Positions 17,223 to 30,981 of a stretch of DNA of 64,000 bases are shown piece after piece. The stretch comes from an uncultured Pseudomonadales bacterium (GTDB lineage Bacteria; Pseudomonadota; Gammaproteobacteria; Pseudomonadales; Azotimanducaceae). The notes under the pieces are model-generated. The model was not told the origin of the DNA and searched no databases. It saw nothing but the letters and a program-made list of their open reading frames with translations. The position numbers and the translations under genes are program-made. Each line of letters opens with the position of its first letter. The stretch's first letter is position 1. The stretch covers positions 16,069 to 80,068 of the forward strand of contig CAKZWF010000045.1 of NCBI GenBank assembly GCA_937921865.1, in the 5' to 3' direction.

Positions 17223-18173
17223 ATGCTTCGGAATTCTCCTCTTCGGCTCGGCTTTGCCGGCACCCCTGATTTTGCGGCCAGCATTCTGCAGCACCTGATC
17301 GAACAGGGCTTTCCGCCCGAAGTGGTTTTTACTCAACCAGACCGCCCTACAGGTCGCGGCCGCAAAATCGGGGTGAGTGCGGTCAAACGCCTGGCCCTGG
17401 AAGCCAACCTGCCACTGCGTCAGCCCGCGAGCCTGAAGAACGAGTCAATCGATGCCGATCTGGACGCACTGATTGTTGCCGCTTACGGTCTGCTGTTACC
17501 CCCTCACATCCTTCAGGCTCCCCGGTTCGGCTGCATCAACGTACACGCTTCGTTGTTACCAAGGTGGCGGGGTGCTGCACCCATTGAACGTGCCATCATG
17601 GCCGGCGATCGGGTAACCGGAGTTACCATCATGCAGATGGATGAGGGGCTGGATACCGGACCCACGTTCAATCGCCTCGAAACAGCAATCGAGGCTCCGA
17701 TGACCGGTTTGGAACTGGAACACATCCTCGCAGATCTTGGGGCGCGCGCTCTGATTGATTGCCTGAACCGACTTGGCACAGTGACGCCCGAGCCACAGCA
17801 GGGGCAGGCAACTTATGCAAAAAAATTGACTTCGGCCGACAGCGTGATCGATTGGCGCCAGTCTGCTGTAACAATAGTCAACCAGGTGCGCGCACTTGCG
17901 GGGCGCATGCCCGCTTCCGCAGCGAGCGCAGACGTGAGAATCCGTATTCTGAAAGCTCAGGCAGTGTCCGCATCGCAGGGCCAGTCACCCGGAAAAATTC
18001 TCAGCGCCGACAAACAGGGCATTGTCATCGCCTGTGGCGACGGAGCAGTGCGAATCACCCGCCTGCAACTCAATCGAGGCAAAGGCACCGCCATGGACGC
18101 GGCGGCCGCAATCAATGGCTACGCAGATCTTTTCTCACCCGGGCTGACTTTCGATGAATGCCCCAGCCAATGA
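17223..18173 (+). CDS. fmt: Methionyl-tRNA formyltransferase
   Basis: Formylates initiator Met-tRNA. The 316 residues include the folate/catalytic segment NVHASLLPRWRGAAPIERAI and DEGLDTGP, followed by the C-terminal tRNA-binding domain. It overlaps rsmB by 20 nt, and def, fmt and rsmB form one rightward operon as in most gammaproteobacteria. Confidence 0.97.
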   Translation: MLRNSPLRLGFAGTPDFAASILQHLIEQGFPPEVVFTQPDRPTGRGRKIGVSAVKRLALEANLPLRQPASLKNESIDADLDALIVAAYGLLLPPHILQAPRFGCINVHASLLPRWRGAAPIERAIMAGDRVTGVTIMQMDEGLDTGPTFNRLETAIEAPMTGLELEHILADLGARALIDCLNRLGTVTPEPQQGQATYAKKLTSADSVIDWRQSAVTIVNQVRALAGRMPASAASADVRIRILKAQAVSASQGQSPGKILSADKQGIVIACGDGAVRITRLQLNRGKGTAMDAAAAINGYADLFSPGLTFDECPSQ

Positions 18174-19491
18174 TCGCGCCAGAGCGGCCCGTCACCTGGT
18201 GCGCATCATTGTTGATGGGAAGACTACCGACCAAACATTCGGCCTGGATCCCGTCAAGCAGCCCAGCCCGCTGTGTCAGGAGCTGGTTTTCGGTACCCTG
18301 CGCTATTATTTCTCGCTCAACGAGGCCGTCGAGAAACGCCTGAGCAAAGCTCTCAGGAGTAAAGATCTCGACTTGAGACTCCTGATGTTAGTGGGCGCTT
18401 ACCAACTCCGGTACACGAGAATACCGGATCATGCCGCAATTAACGAAACAGTGAACGCCTGTCGTCCGTTGCGAAAACCGTGGGCGCGTTCTCTTGTCAA
18501 TGCGGTGCTGCGCAGTATTGCCCAGGACGTTGATGACGAAAAAACCGAATGTTCGTTCGAATTACCCGATTGGATATCAGGTCGCATCAACTCAGCCTAC
18601 CCGGCGGTCGCTGCTGACGTCATGAACGGGCTGTTGGGTCGTGCGCCGATGTCGTTACGGGTGAACGTGTCCCGCACGCCGCCGGCCGAATATAAAGCCC
18701 GACTGGATGAGCAAAACCTCTCCTGGCAGGCGGGTCTGGTGCCAGAACATATCGTGCTGAACACACCGGTTCCCGCAGCTCAGCTGCCTGGTTATGCACA
18801 GGGACAGGTGAGTATTCAGGATGGCGGCGCAATCCTCGCCTCAGGTCTGCTGGATCCGGAGCGCAAACTCGCGCAGCAGTCCAATTGCCGGATCCTGGAC
18901 GCCTGCGCAGCACCAGGCGGCAAACTCTTTCACCTCGCCGAAAGCGTTGCACCCGCTGAACTGGTTGCGCTTGAAATCAACTCTCGTAGGCTCGAGCATC
19001 TGTGCTCGGAGGCAGCCCGCCTTGGTTTCGATTCGATCAGAACCTTACAGGCAGATGCCACTGACACCAGCTGGTGGGACCAGCGGACATTCGACGCCAT
19101 CCTGCTTGATGCACCCTGCAGCGGAGTCGGAACATTACGACGCCACCCGGACATCAAACATCTGCGTAAAATTGACGATCTGGCCGACTATCAGCAGCTG
19201 CAGTTGAGTTTACTGCGCAATCTGTGGCGCACCCTGGCTACCGAGGGTACCCTGCTGTACTGCACCTGCTCGTTGTTCCAAGAAGAAAACGATAACGTGG
19301 TCCAACAGTTCCTCAACGAAACCCATGATGCCCGCGCGCAGCTCATCAGCGCGCCGGTCGGCCAGCGCACCGAGCATGGCTGGCAGCTGCTGCCCCGTCC
19401 GGTGAATGATGCCAACCTCGCCGCCAGCGTAGATGGCTTCTACTACGCCCGATTGCGCAAAATATCCGACAACCAAGAGCGGCCCGGATGA
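18154..19491 (+). CDS. rsmB: 16S rRNA (cytosine-967-C5)-methyltransferase RsmB
   Basis: A 445-residue enzyme with an N-terminal NusB-like RNA-binding domain (about 1-140) and a Rossmann methyltransferase domain. [16 protein letters not shown] binds SAM. The two catalytic cysteines are in [15 protein letters not shown] and [14 protein letters not shown]. It overlaps fmt at the 5' end and trkA by 4 nt at the 3' end. Confidence 0.96.
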   Translation: MNAPANDRARAARHLVRIIVDGKTTDQTFGLDPVKQPSPLCQELVFGTLRYYFSLNEAVEKRLSKALRSKDLDLRLLMLVGAYQLRYTRIPDHAAINETVNACRPLRKPWARSLVNAVLRSIAQDVDDEKTECSFELPDWISGRINSAYPAVAADVMNGLLGRAPMSLRVNVSRTPPAEYKARLDEQNLSWQAGLVPEHIVLNTPVPAAQLPGYAQGQVSIQDGGAILASGLLDPERKLAQQSNCRILDACAAPGGKLFHLAESVAPAELVALEINSRRLEHLCSEAARLGFDSIRTLQADATDTSWWDQRTFDAILLDAPCSGVGTLRRHPDIKHLRKIDDLADYQQLQLSLLRNLWRTLATEGTLLYCTCSLFQEENDNVVQQFLNETHDARAQLISAPVGQRTEHGWQLLPRPVNDANLAASVDGFYYARLRKISDNQERPG

Positions 19492-20858
19492 AGATCCTGA
19501 TTCTCGGCGCCGGAAAGGTCGGTGGCACGCTGGCTGAAAATCTCGCCAAAGAACAGTTCGACATCACTTTGGTCGATCAGGACGCGCGGGCGCTCGACGA
19601 ACTCAGAGACAAGCTCGACATCCGCATCGTCCATGGTCACGGCTCTCATCCAGACGTACTGCGCAGCGCTGGAGCCGATGACGCCGATATGCTGATTGCG
19701 GTGACCTCGAGCGATGAGGTCAACATGGTTGCCTGCCAGGTCTGCTATTCGCTGTTCCGAACTCCAACCAAAATCGCCCGGGTAAGATCCGGAAGCTATA
19801 TGTCCCGGGGTTTTTTCAGCCAGGAACACATGCCAATCGATGTGCTGATCAATCCCGAGGCTGTGGTCACCGACCATATCAGGCACCTGTTGGAACACCC
19901 CGGCGCTCTCCAGGTTCTGGATTTCGCGGATGGCCGGGTTCAGCTGGTGGCGATGCGGGCTTTTTACGGTGGTCCACTGGTCGGCCAGGAGCTGAGCTTT
20001 CTGCGCAAACACATGCCCAACGTCGACACCCGGGTTGCAGCCGTTTTCCGTCGCGGCAGCGCGGTCATACCGACGGGTACCACCGTTATCGAAGCAGACG
20101 ACGAAGTCTTCTTTATCGCCGCTTCGGAACATATCAATGCAGTAATGGCTGAGTTGCGCCGGGTAGAGCGACCGTTCAAACGGGTTTTCATCGCCGGCGG
20201 TGGCAACATCGGCACGGCGCTCGCGAAAGCCATTGATCCGCATTTTTCAGTCAAGATCCTGGAAAAAAATCCGGCACGCTGTGAAGAGCTCGCAGAAGTA
20301 CTGTCCAGCGCTGTTGTCCTTAATATAGACGCCACCGACCGGGAACTGTTGCTCGAGGAAAATATCGAACAGTGCGATGCCTTCTGCGCCGTCACCGACG
20401 ACGATGAAGTCAATATCATGTCTTCGCTGCTGGCGAAGAAGCTTGGTGCCCGCCAGGTCATGACACTGATCAACAAGCCCGCTTACGTAGATCTGTTTCA
20501 GGACGGAGATATAGACATTGCGATATCACCACAACAGGCAACCACCAGTTCACTGCTCACCCATGTCAGAAAAGCCGATGTGGTCCGGGTGCACAGCCTG
20601 CGTAGAGGTGCTGCTGAGGCAATTGAGGCTATTGCCCACGGTGACAAGAAGAGCTCACGAGTGGTCGGCCGGGCAATCCAGGATATTGATCTGCCGACCG
20701 GCACTTCTATTGGCGCTATTGTCCGCGACGGTGAAGTGCTGATCGGGCATGACAACCTGGTGGTGGAATCGGACGACCATGTCATTTTGTTCTTAGTCGA
20801 CAAACGTCAGGTGCCTGCTGTGGAACGTCTGTTCCAGGTTGGTCTGACTTTCTTCTAA
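19488..20858 (+). CDS. trkA: Trk system potassium uptake regulatory protein TrkA
   Basis: Cytosolic NAD(H)-binding regulator of the Trk K+ channel. Its 456 residues hold two RCK units. The first Rossmann motif, [15 protein letters not shown], is at the N-terminus. The second, [16 protein letters not shown], lies near residue 230. Each is followed by a C-terminal RCK subdomain. It overlaps rsmB by 4 nt and precedes trkH by 15 nt, so channel and regulator are made together. Confidence 0.97.
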   Translation: MKILILGAGKVGGTLAENLAKEQFDITLVDQDARALDELRDKLDIRIVHGHGSHPDVLRSAGADDADMLIAVTSSDEVNMVACQVCYSLFRTPTKIARVRSGSYMSRGFFSQEHMPIDVLINPEAVVTDHIRHLLEHPGALQVLDFADGRVQLVAMRAFYGGPLVGQELSFLRKHMPNVDTRVAAVFRRGSAVIPTGTTVIEADDEVFFIAASEHINAVMAELRRVERPFKRVFIAGGGNIGTALAKAIDPHFSVKILEKNPARCEELAEVLSSAVVLNIDATDRELLLEENIEQCDAFCAVTDDDEVNIMSSLLAKKLGARQVMTLINKPAYVDLFQDGDIDIAISPQQATTSSLLTHVRKADVVRVHSLRRGAAEAIEAIAHGDKKSSRVVGRAIQDIDLPTGTSIGAIVRDGEVLIGHDNLVVESDDHVILFLVDKRQVPAVERLFQVGLTFF

Positions 20859-20873
20859 AGCGTAGATCAACCT

Positions 20874-22319
20874 ATGCACCTGTCGGTCATCCTGCGCATC
20901 ACCGGAATCCTGGTTTCGTGTTTCAGCGTGACGCTGGTCTTTCCGGTAATCGTTGCTCTGATCTATGAAGAACCAACGGTGGAAACCTTCGCCACCTCAT
21001 TCGCGATAACGATGGCGACCGGGCTGATGCTGACGCTTGCGAGCCGCGAAAAACGTGAACTGCGCAGCGGCGATGGTTTTCTGGTGACGGTGCTGTTCTA
21101 CATCGGTCTGGGTCTTGCTGGCGCTCTGCCTATCTGGCTGGAAACATCGGTAACCGTGTCTTTTACTGATGCCGTGTTTGAGTCCCTGTCAGCATTGACA
21201 ACAACTGGCGCGACAGTTTTCACCGGCTTAGACGCAATGCCCAAATCGATCCTCTTCTACCGCCAGTTTCTGCAATGGCTGGGCGGTATGGGAATCATTG
21301 TCCTGGCAGTCGCCATCCTGCCGATGCTCAGAATTGGCGGAATGCAGTTGTACCGGGCGGAGACACCCGGGCCTGTGAAAGACAACAAGCTGCGACCACG
21401 AATCACCGAAACTGCCAAAGCACTGTGGTATCTCTATCTGGGTCTGACCATCGCCTGCGCGTTGTCTTACTACGTTGCAGGGATGAATGCGTTTGATGCT
21501 TTGTGCCACAGCTTCTCGACTGTCGCCATAGGCGGCTTTTCAACCCACGACGCCAGCATTGGCTACTTCCAAAGTGCAGCCATCGAAGCTGTAGCAATCT
21601 TTTTCATGATTTTTTCAGGGATTAACTTCGCGCTGCATTTCATGGCGTTGAACAGACGCAATCCACTGATGTATCTCAAAGACCCGGAAGTACGCGCTTA
21701 TGGTTTTGCACTGACAGTTGTCGCGGCCGTGGTGGTCTGGGTACTGATATCGCACCCCGGAGCGTCAGACTCACCTGTCAGGGAAGGAATATTTCACGCC
21801 GTTTCGATAGCCACCACCACCGGCTATACAACCACCAACTTCAGCGCCTGGCCATCGGTTGCACCAATAATCCTGATGTTTGCCGCTTTCGCTGGTGGCT
21901 GCGCTGGCTCCACCGCGGGTGGCATCAAAATCGTCAGGGTGGTGTTGATCTACAAGCAGGGTGCGCGCGAAATAAATCGTCTTATTCATCCCAACGGGGT
22001 ATTTCGAATAAAGCTGGGGGATCAACGAGTCCCCGATCGCGTGATCGAAGCGGTGTGGGGATTCTTTTCGATGTATGTGATCGTATTCCTGTGCAGTGTC
22101 GCTTTCATGATGCTGATCTCTGAGATCGACTTCATAACCGCTTTCTCCGCCGTGGGTGCAAGCCTCAACAACCTAGGCCCCGGCCTGGGAGAGGTCGCGG
22201 AGAACTATGGTGGGTTACCGGATCCCGATAAATGGCTGCTGATGATCGTGATGCTGCTCGGTCGCCTCGAAATCTTCACGTTGCTGGTTCTCATCACTCC
22301 TGCATTCTGGCGCCGTTGA
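20874..22319 (+). CDS. trkH: Trk potassium uptake channel subunit TrkH
   Basis: A 481-residue polytopic membrane protein of the SKT family. The pore-loop-like segments include ALTTTGATVFTGLD, STVAIGGFSTHD, ATTTGYTTTNFS and GASLNNLGPGLGEV, one for each of the four repeats, with glycines for the K+ filter. It works with TrkA, encoded just upstream. It converges with the acyltransferase gene. Confidence 0.96.
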   Translation: MHLSVILRITGILVSCFSVTLVFPVIVALIYEEPTVETFATSFAITMATGLMLTLASREKRELRSGDGFLVTVLFYIGLGLAGALPIWLETSVTVSFTDAVFESLSALTTTGATVFTGLDAMPKSILFYRQFLQWLGGMGIIVLAVAILPMLRIGGMQLYRAETPGPVKDNKLRPRITETAKALWYLYLGLTIACALSYYVAGMNAFDALCHSFSTVAIGGFSTHDASIGYFQSAAIEAVAIFFMIFSGINFALHFMALNRRNPLMYLKDPEVRAYGFALTVVAAVVVWVLISHPGASDSPVREGIFHAVSIATTTGYTTTNFSAWPSVAPIILMFAAFAGGCAGSTAGGIKIVRVVLIYKQGAREINRLIHPNGVFRIKLGDQRVPDRVIEAVWGFFSMYVIVFLCSVAFMMLISEIDFITAFSAVGASLNNLGPGLGEVAENYGGLPDPDKWLLMIVMLLGRLEIFTLLVLITPAFWRR

Positions 22320-22353
22320 AAGAAGTTTACGGACGCTCTATTCAGGTACCGTT

Positions 22354-23232
22354 TCAATAGACACGGCTGCGCCCATCAGGTGGTGACTTGAATCGCCGGT
22401 ATTCCCACTGGTATTGCTCCGGGGCTTTCAGAACAAGCGCTTCGATGGATTGGTTCATCGCGGTCAACGCTTCGTGCGCATTTTCGGATTTGATCGCCGC
22501 AGCCGGTTCTTCGATGGTTATCTTAAAAGCGCTGCCGACTCGCATAGCACTTGCCATCAACACAATGGGTTGTGTCCGGCATATCAGACGGTGCACCAGC
22601 GTCATCGTCAACGCCGGTTGATTGAAAAAAGGTACATGGATACCAGAGCTCCGATCAGGCACCTGATCAGGCAACAGCCCCAGCAGTCCTCCGGACTTCA
22701 GTGTCTGATAGGCAGTTTTCAGACCCTTCCGATTCAGAGGCACCAGTTTGGCACCTGTGCGTTGACGAGCTTGTTTTACCGAAACTTCCAGTGTTTGTTG
22801 TCGCGGTGGATCATAAAGAGCCACGAGTTGGAATCTGCCCAGGAAGAGAGCCAGAAATTCCCAGTTGCCGAAGTGCGGAACCAGTAACAACACGCCCCGG
22901 CCGGTGGCCATCGAGCGGGTCAGCAGCTCTTCGCCGGAGACCTCGGCTATCAGTGAGTTCAATCGGGCCACCGGCCAGTGAAAAGTCATTCCCGACTCCA
23001 GCAGCAGCATCCCGGTATTTGTCAGACTCGCTTTCTCCAGATTACGACGCTGACGAGAATCCAGATCCGGAAAACACAACTCAAGGTTCCTGACGGTCGT
23101 TACCGCGGGAGGAAAGTTTGCCAGCATAACCAGCCGAGCCAGTAAACCAGCCGTAGCACGCTGGACCGAGCGCGGCAGGCAGGCGACCAATCTGGTCATA
23201 ATCCCGACGAGCGCAGGTCCGATAGATTTCAA
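22354..23232 (-). CDS. LpxL/HtrB-type lipid A acyltransferase family protein
   Basis: A membrane-associated acyl-ACP-dependent acyltransferase of the lysophospholipid acyltransferase superfamily that adds secondary acyl chains to lipid A. The catalytic HX4E is in VPHFGNWEFL, and LLGLLPDQVPDRSSGIHVPFF is the second conserved block. The start is uncertain. TTG at 23232 (292 residues) is used here. ATG at 23199 is shorter, and the frame is open up to 23325, across the divergent gmhB start. Which acyl position it modifies cannot be told from sequence. A matching gene lies near trkA in Pseudomonas. Confidence 0.85.
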   Translation of the reverse strand: MKSIGPALVGIMTRLVACLPRSVQRATAGLLARLVMLANFPPAVTTVRNLELCFPDLDSRQRRNLEKASLTNTGMLLLESGMTFHWPVARLNSLIAEVSGEELLTRSMATGRGVLLLVPHFGNWEFLALFLGRFQLVALYDPPRQQTLEVSVKQARQRTGAKLVPLNRKGLKTAYQTLKSGGLLGLLPDQVPDRSSGIHVPFFNQPALTMTLVHRLICRTQPIVLMASAMRVGSAFKITIEEPAAAIKSENAHEALTAMNQSIEALVLKAPEQYQWEYRRFKSPPDGRSRVY

Positions 23233-23336
23233 AACTTCCGTCCGCACTCTATATAACTTTGGGTGGCATCCGTTGGGCTTTGACGCCACGAGGTAGATCC
23301 CGTAGATTGCGCGGCGTTGCTCCAAGCCAGAAATTC

Positions 23337-23887
23337 ATGGCCAGACTGATCCTCCTTGACCGGGATGGGGTTATAAACCTCGACTCTCCCGAGTTCGTGA
23401 AAACGCCCCAGGAGTGGCAGGCCATTCCCGGTTCCCTGGAAGCTATTGCTCAACTCAAAAATTCCGGGCGGCGCGTCGCCGTCTGCAGCAATCAATCCGG
23501 CGTAGCCAGAGGCATTGTGTCGCTCGACATGCTCAAAGCGATAGAAAACAAGATGCTCTCCGAGTTGCAAAGTTACGGCGCTGAGCTGGATCTGGTGCTG
23601 TATTGTACCCATCATCCTGATGAGCAATGTGGATGCCGCAAGCCTGCACCAGGCATGTTAGAAAACGCGATGAGTATGCTGGCCATCGACACCGCTGATA
23701 CCTGTTTTGTTGGGGATTCTCTGCGCGACATTCAAGCCGCCGAGGCTGCCGGATGCCAGCCTGTTCTGGTTAAGACCGGGAACGGGATGCTGACCATCCG
23801 CCAACTGGGTGAGCGCGGCAGTCCCGATACAACCAGGGTTTTTGCGGACCTGGCGGAGTTCGCCCGAGCGGAAGCGGCAGATTCAGC

Positions 23888-23891
<4 letters not shown>
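23337..23891 (+). CDS. gmhB: D-glycero-beta-D-manno-heptose-1,7-bisphosphate 7-phosphatase
   Basis: HAD-family phosphatase of the ADP-heptose pathway for LPS inner core. The 184 residues start with LILLDRDGVIN (nucleophile and acid/base aspartates). SNQSGVARG, the zinc-binding CTHHPDEQCGCRKP and FVGDSLRDIQAAEAAG follow. The ATG at 23337 directly precedes the first strand. The upstream extension of the frame is atypical. It overlaps plsC by 4 nt. Confidence 0.94.
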
Positions 23892-27026
<3,135 letters not shown>

Positions 27027-28124
27027 TCAGAAATCGCTGTTTTGTTTTGTAACTGTACCGTGTTCCACGTGGAACATTTCGATTTCGGAGTCTGGAAAGC
27101 CGTAATCGCGATCCATTGGTTGAACTGATGTGGAGATGACCTGGCTACCCTGCTCCCTCAGCAACCGGAAAAATCGTCCACTGTGTTCCAGGTCTAACTC
27201 AGCGCCGACGTCGTCAATCAGAAAAAGCGACGCCCGACTCTGTTCCGCGTTAAGCAAAGCTACCTGGGCTACTTTCATCGATGTCGCAAGCAGTTTACCC
27301 TGACCTCGCGACAACATTTTTGCAGCGTCTCGATCTTCCACCCTGAATCGAATATCCGCTCGGTGCGGACCCCACTGGGTAACCCCGTATTTTACCTCTC
27401 CCGAGCCTCTTTGACCCAACAGTTTTTCAAGAGTTTGTCCCGAAGGCCAACCTTGATGATATTCGTAGCTGACCTTCAGCTCTGGAATCAGCGCTTCTAT
27501 CACGCCTTCCAGATGGGTCCTGAGTTGCTGCAGGTATTGAAGGCGCGCTCTGGTAACCGCCGCGGCACAGGCCGACAGCTCAGAATCCCATGGAGATAGC
27601 AATTCAGGCGATACATTAGGAGATCTCAGGACCGCGTTGCGTTGCTTCAGCACCCGGAGATAGTCACGCAATACTGGGAGATAGTCAGGTTTCACGTGAA
27701 ACATTCCCCAGTCGAGCCAGCTACGTCTCAGCTTGGGCCCGCCGAAAACCAGCTCCGCGACATCCGGCAAGAGTGTCTGCAGTGGGGTAAGGCGAGCAAT
27801 ATCGGAGATCTTAGAGACCTTCTGGTTATCAAGACGAACTTCCGTACCCGTGGTGAGGCTTCGTTTAATACCAACAGAGCGATCTCCGAGAAACTCGTCA
27901 TGCCACCGTGCCCGGACAAGCAAAGAGTCCTCTCCCCGAGTAATTACGTCACGAAGCAGTGGGCTGCGAAACGACCGTCCACGACAGAGTAGATGGATAG
28001 ACTCCAGCACCGCTGTTTTACCAGCACCGTTACTGCCGAAAAAATGGTTCAGCCCAGGATTGAGCCGCACATCCAGGTCCGTAAGATTACGAACGTGTTT
28101 TACAATAAGCTGCTTAAAGCGCAT
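27027..28124 (-). CDS. recF: DNA replication and repair protein RecF
   Basis: SMC-like ATPase that helps load RecA at gaps. The 365 residues hold the Walker A GSNGAGKTAVLE near the N-terminus and the signature/Walker B region SRGQGKLLATSMK and LFLIDDVGAELD. It lies 23 nt downstream of dnaN. Two palindromic parS sites are inside it, and each encodes a MFHV peptide on the recF strand: one mid-gene and one in a short C-terminal tail (MFHVEH). Confidence 0.96.
   Translation of the reverse strand: MRFKQLIVKHVRNLTDLDVRLNPGLNHFFGSNGAGKTAVLESIHLLCRGRSFRSPLLRDVITRGEDSLLVRARWHDEFLGDRSVGIKRSLTTGTEVRLDNQKVSKISDIARLTPLQTLLPDVAELVFGGPKLRRSWLDWGMFHVKPDYLPVLRDYLRVLKQRNAVLRSPNVSPELLSPWDSELSACAAAVTRARLQYLQQLRTHLEGVIEALIPELKVSYEYHQGWPSGQTLEKLLGQRGSGEVKYGVTQWGPHRADIRFRVEDRDAAKMLSRGQGKLLATSMKVAQVALLNAEQSRASLFLIDDVGAELDLEHSGRFFRLLREQGSQVISTSVQPMDRDYGFPDSEIEMFHVEHGTVTKQNSDF
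27061..27076. promoter_or_regulatory. parS: parS centromere site in 3' end of recF
   Basis: TGTTCCACGTGGAACA is a perfect 16-bp palindrome. It matches the bacterial parS consensus TGTTTCACGTGAAACA in the variant form with C/G at the flanking positions, which is common in Pseudomonas. It should bind ParB, encoded at 38736-39602. Confidence 0.88.
27688..27703. promoter_or_regulatory. parS: parS centromere site inside recF
   Basis: GGTTTCACGTGAAACA differs from the consensus TGTTTCACGTGAAACA only at the first base. It lies 627 bp from the other parS site, within recF and about 10 kb from parAB. Confidence 0.88.
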
Positions 28125-28147
28125 GTCGCGCCGAAAGATAGTCCAGA

Positions 28148-29254
28148 CTAGAGACGCATCGGCATGACGACATATACCGCGTCATCGTTACCCATACCCT
28201 CGATCAGCGCACTACTGTTAGCGTCCGAAACACTGATCTGAACCTGTTCAGTACCGAGCACAGACAGAACATCCTGCAGGTAGCTGACGTTAAAACCTAT
28301 CTCAAGACGATCGCCTTCATAGTCAACCGGGATGACTTCTTCGGCTTCTTCCTGTTCAGGGTTGTTTGCCTGGATCGTCATCAACTCACCGTCGACAATC
28401 AGCCGCACTCCCCGATATTTTTCATTGGATAGAATGGACGCGCGAGCAAAAGCCTGTTTCATCGACTCGCGATCACCAATGATTGCCCGACCAGCGTCTT
28501 TTGGTACCACCTTTTCATAGTCCGGAAACTTACCGTCGACCAGCTTGGTGGTCAGAGTGAACGTACCTTGCGTTACTCGAAGATGATTGCTGCTCAACTG
28601 CACAGTGACATCGCCTTCCTCATTATCAAGAAGCCGGCCGAGTTCGAGCACACCTTTGCGCGGCACAATCGCCTGAGAACGATCATTGCCTCCACCAGCG
28701 TCAGTCAAAGTGGCCATCGCCAGTCTGTGACCGTCGGTCGCCACAGTCCGGATCAGCTGCGGCGTCACCTCAAGCAACATTCCGTTAAGAAAGTAGCGCA
28801 CATCCTGCTGAGCCATCGAAAAAGACACTTGGTCAATCAGCTTGCGCAATGCTTTTTGAGGCAGCGAAAATTCCAGGTCACCTGGACTATTCTCAACTCG
28901 TGGAAAGTCTGCCGCCGGCAGGGTTGCCAGGGTAAATCTGCTGCGCCCTGAGCGAACAATTGCTTTATCTCCGGAAGCTTCAACCTTAACGCTGGCGTCA
29001 TCCGGAAGAGAGCGCCAGATATCTGCCAGCTTGCGCGCCGGAATTGTCGCTTCACCATCCTGAGTAATCTCAATGCCGTCGCTGATCTGCGCTATCAACT
29101 CGACCTCTAGATCCGTCCCCGTAATCGCCAGCGCGCCGTCTTTCGCGACAAACAGAAGATTTGAAAGCACCGGCAGAGTCTGCCGACGCTCAACCACGCC
29201 TGTCACCAACTGCAGAGCACGCAGCAGCGATTCACGATCCGTAGAGAATTTCAT
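28148..29254 (-). CDS. dnaN: DNA polymerase III beta subunit (sliding clamp)
   Basis: A 368-residue clamp protein starting MKFSTDRESLLRALQLVTG and ending YVVMPMRL, the usual hydrophobic C-terminus of DnaN. Three clamp repeats are expected across the length. It tethers the polymerase to DNA. It follows dnaA after 115 bp that contain two inverted repeats, and precedes recF. Confidence 0.97.
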   Translation of the reverse strand: MKFSTDRESLLRALQLVTGVVERRQTLPVLSNLLFVAKDGALAITGTDLEVELIAQISDGIEITQDGEATIPARKLADIWRSLPDDASVKVEASGDKAIVRSGRSRFTLATLPAADFPRVENSPGDLEFSLPQKALRKLIDQVSFSMAQQDVRYFLNGMLLEVTPQLIRTVATDGHRLAMATLTDAGGGNDRSQAIVPRKGVLELGRLLDNEEGDVTVQLSSNHLRVTQGTFTLTTKLVDGKFPDYEKVVPKDAGRAIIGDRESMKQAFARASILSNEKYRGVRLIVDGELMTIQANNPEQEEAEEVIPVDYEGDRLEIGFNVSYLQDVLSVLGTEQVQISVSDANSSALIEGMGNDDAVYVVMPMRL

Positions 29255-29276
29255 GATTACCTTCTATCCGATCTCT

Positions 29277-29303
29277 GCAACGGTCGAATGGACTGACCGT
29301 TGC
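29277..29303. repeat. Perfect 9-bp inverted repeat in the dnaA-dnaN gap
   Basis: GCAACGGTC (29277-29285) and GACCGTTGC (29295-29303) form a perfect stem with a 9-nt loop, 23 bp upstream of the dnaN start. There is no T-run after it on the minus strand, so it is not a standard terminator. A regulatory or attenuating hairpin is possible. Confidence 0.6.
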
Positions 29304-29331
29304 TGTATGCCTAACGCTATCCGTCACTCTA

Positions 29332-29345
29332 GATCGCATGCGATC
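29332..29345. repeat. 14-bp perfect palindrome downstream of dnaA
   Basis: GATCGCATGCGATC reads the same on both strands and ends in two GATC tetramers. It lies 25 bp after the dnaA stop. It could be a protein-binding site or a short hairpin. No known factor is recognised. Confidence 0.55.
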
Positions 29346-29369
29346 CCAGCCGAAATCAACAACGAACCG

Positions 29370-30719
29370 CTAACTCCCCAGTAAGCGGTTGAGATTCTTG
29401 TAGTCTTCGGCGACGTCTGTATTGCTTTCCCGCAGTTCTGCGACCTTTCGACAGGCGTGCAGCACCGTAGTGTGATCACGACCACCAAAAGCTTCGCCGA
29501 TCTCCGGAAGCGAGTGATTGGTTAGCTCCTTCGCAAGCGCCATTGCTACCTGCCTGGGTCGGGCTATCGTGCGGTTGCGACGCTTTGACAGAATATCGGA
29601 AATCTTGATGTTGTAGTACTCGGCAACAGTCCTCTGAATATTGTCCATGCCTACCTGGCGATCCTGAATCGCCAGCAGATCCCGCAGTGCGCGTTTCACC
29701 TGATCGATGGTGATCCTGCTACCAGTGAACCGGGCGTTGGCAATTACCCGCCGTAGCGCACCTTCGAGCTCTCTGACGTTAGAGCGGATGCGTTCACCAA
29801 TGAAAAAGGCGACAGCAGAATCCAGGTCAATCTGTTCAGCCTCAGCCTTCTTCATCAGGATTGCCACCCGGGTTTCCAGTTCAGGCGGTTCCACCTCGAC
29901 TGTCAGACCCCAGACAAACCGGGACTTCAAACGCTCTTCGAGGCCATCAATTTCACGCGGATAGCGATCACAGGTCAGCACCATCTGGTGACCCCGCTCC
30001 AATAGCCCGTTGAAGACATGGAAAAATTCTTCCTGCGACCGGAGCTTCTTGGCAAAAAACTGAATGTCGTCGATCAGCAGCATATCCACAGAGCGGTAGT
30101 ACTGCATGAAGTCCTGCATTGTGCCCTGCTGGAGCGCGCGAACCATATCCTGCACAAAGCGCTGGGAATGCAGATAAACCACCTTCGCATTAGGATTCTC
30201 CGCTTTGACCTGGTTACCCACTGCCTGCATCAGATGTGTCTTGCCGAGACCCACGCCGCCATAAAGCAGCAGCGGGTTGTAGGACTTCCCGGCGTTCAGC
30301 GCTACCTGAGAGGCAGCCGCTTTTGCCATCTCATTGGATTTACCTTCGACAAACGTGGAAAAAGTAAATTCGCCGTTGAGCTGATGTGCTCCCGCGTAAC
30401 GTTCAGACACACCTCCAGACCCATCCGCTCGAACCGGGGCTTTTTCCACCTCCAGTTCACTGTCTGTATCCACCAGTGCACCTATGTCCAGACAGACTTC
30501 AAGCTCTTCACCCGTTTCACCGAGTTGCTGAAGCAACTCGGTAATTCGGTCGAAATATGCCGATTGAACCTGGTTTTTAACATATCTGTTCGGTGCCAGA
30601 ATGTGTACGCGCCGGTCATCGGCACGGGCCTGCAAAGGCCGGATCCAGGTATTAAACTGTTGAGACGAAAGTTCGTCCTGTAACCGATCTAGGCATTTAT
30701 GCCAAACGGAACGTCCCAC
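29370..30719 (-). CDS. dnaA: Chromosomal replication initiator DnaA
   Basis: AAA+ initiator of 449 residues. Domain I is at the N-terminus ([22 protein letters not shown]). The ATPase Walker A is [16 protein letters not shown]. The Walker B region reads LLIDDIQFF. The DNA-binding domain IV contains [14 protein letters not shown], the DnaA signature that reads DnaA boxes. It is transcribed away from oriC, which lies directly upstream. Confidence 0.98.
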   Translation of the reverse strand: MGRSVWHKCLDRLQDELSSQQFNTWIRPLQARADDRRVHILAPNRYVKNQVQSAYFDRITELLQQLGETGEELEVCLDIGALVDTDSELEVEKAPVRADGSGGVSERYAGAHQLNGEFTFSTFVEGKSNEMAKAAASQVALNAGKSYNPLLLYGGVGLGKTHLMQAVGNQVKAENPNAKVVYLHSQRFVQDMVRALQQGTMQDFMQYYRSVDMLLIDDIQFFAKKLRSQEEFFHVFNGLLERGHQMVLTCDRYPREIDGLEERLKSRFVWGLTVEVEPPELETRVAILMKKAEAEQIDLDSAVAFFIGERIRSNVRELEGALRRVIANARFTGSRITIDQVKRALRDLLAIQDRQVGMDNIQRTVAEYYNIKISDILSKRRNRTIARPRQVAMALAKELTNHSLPEIGEAFGGRDHTTVLHACRKVAELRESNTDVAEDYKNLNRLLGS

Positions 30720-30981
30720 CTATTGTGCCCCCAAAAGCCGCGAAGCCCTGCACGCATTTCTTATAACTGTATTCGTTATTTTGAAACGGCAGAGCGAAAT
30801 GTTTTTGTCGTTGTTGTGCCGGCAATTCTAATCATGATGATCCTCTCTTTGCTACGCGCTCACCTGCATATTTCTTAGCTTTCTCAGGATAGACAGTAAA
30901 TTCAAACGCTTAGCTACCTGAACTAACCTGCACGGAAAAAAATTTCAGCCGACTACAGTGTGAGCAAACTGCTGAAGAACC

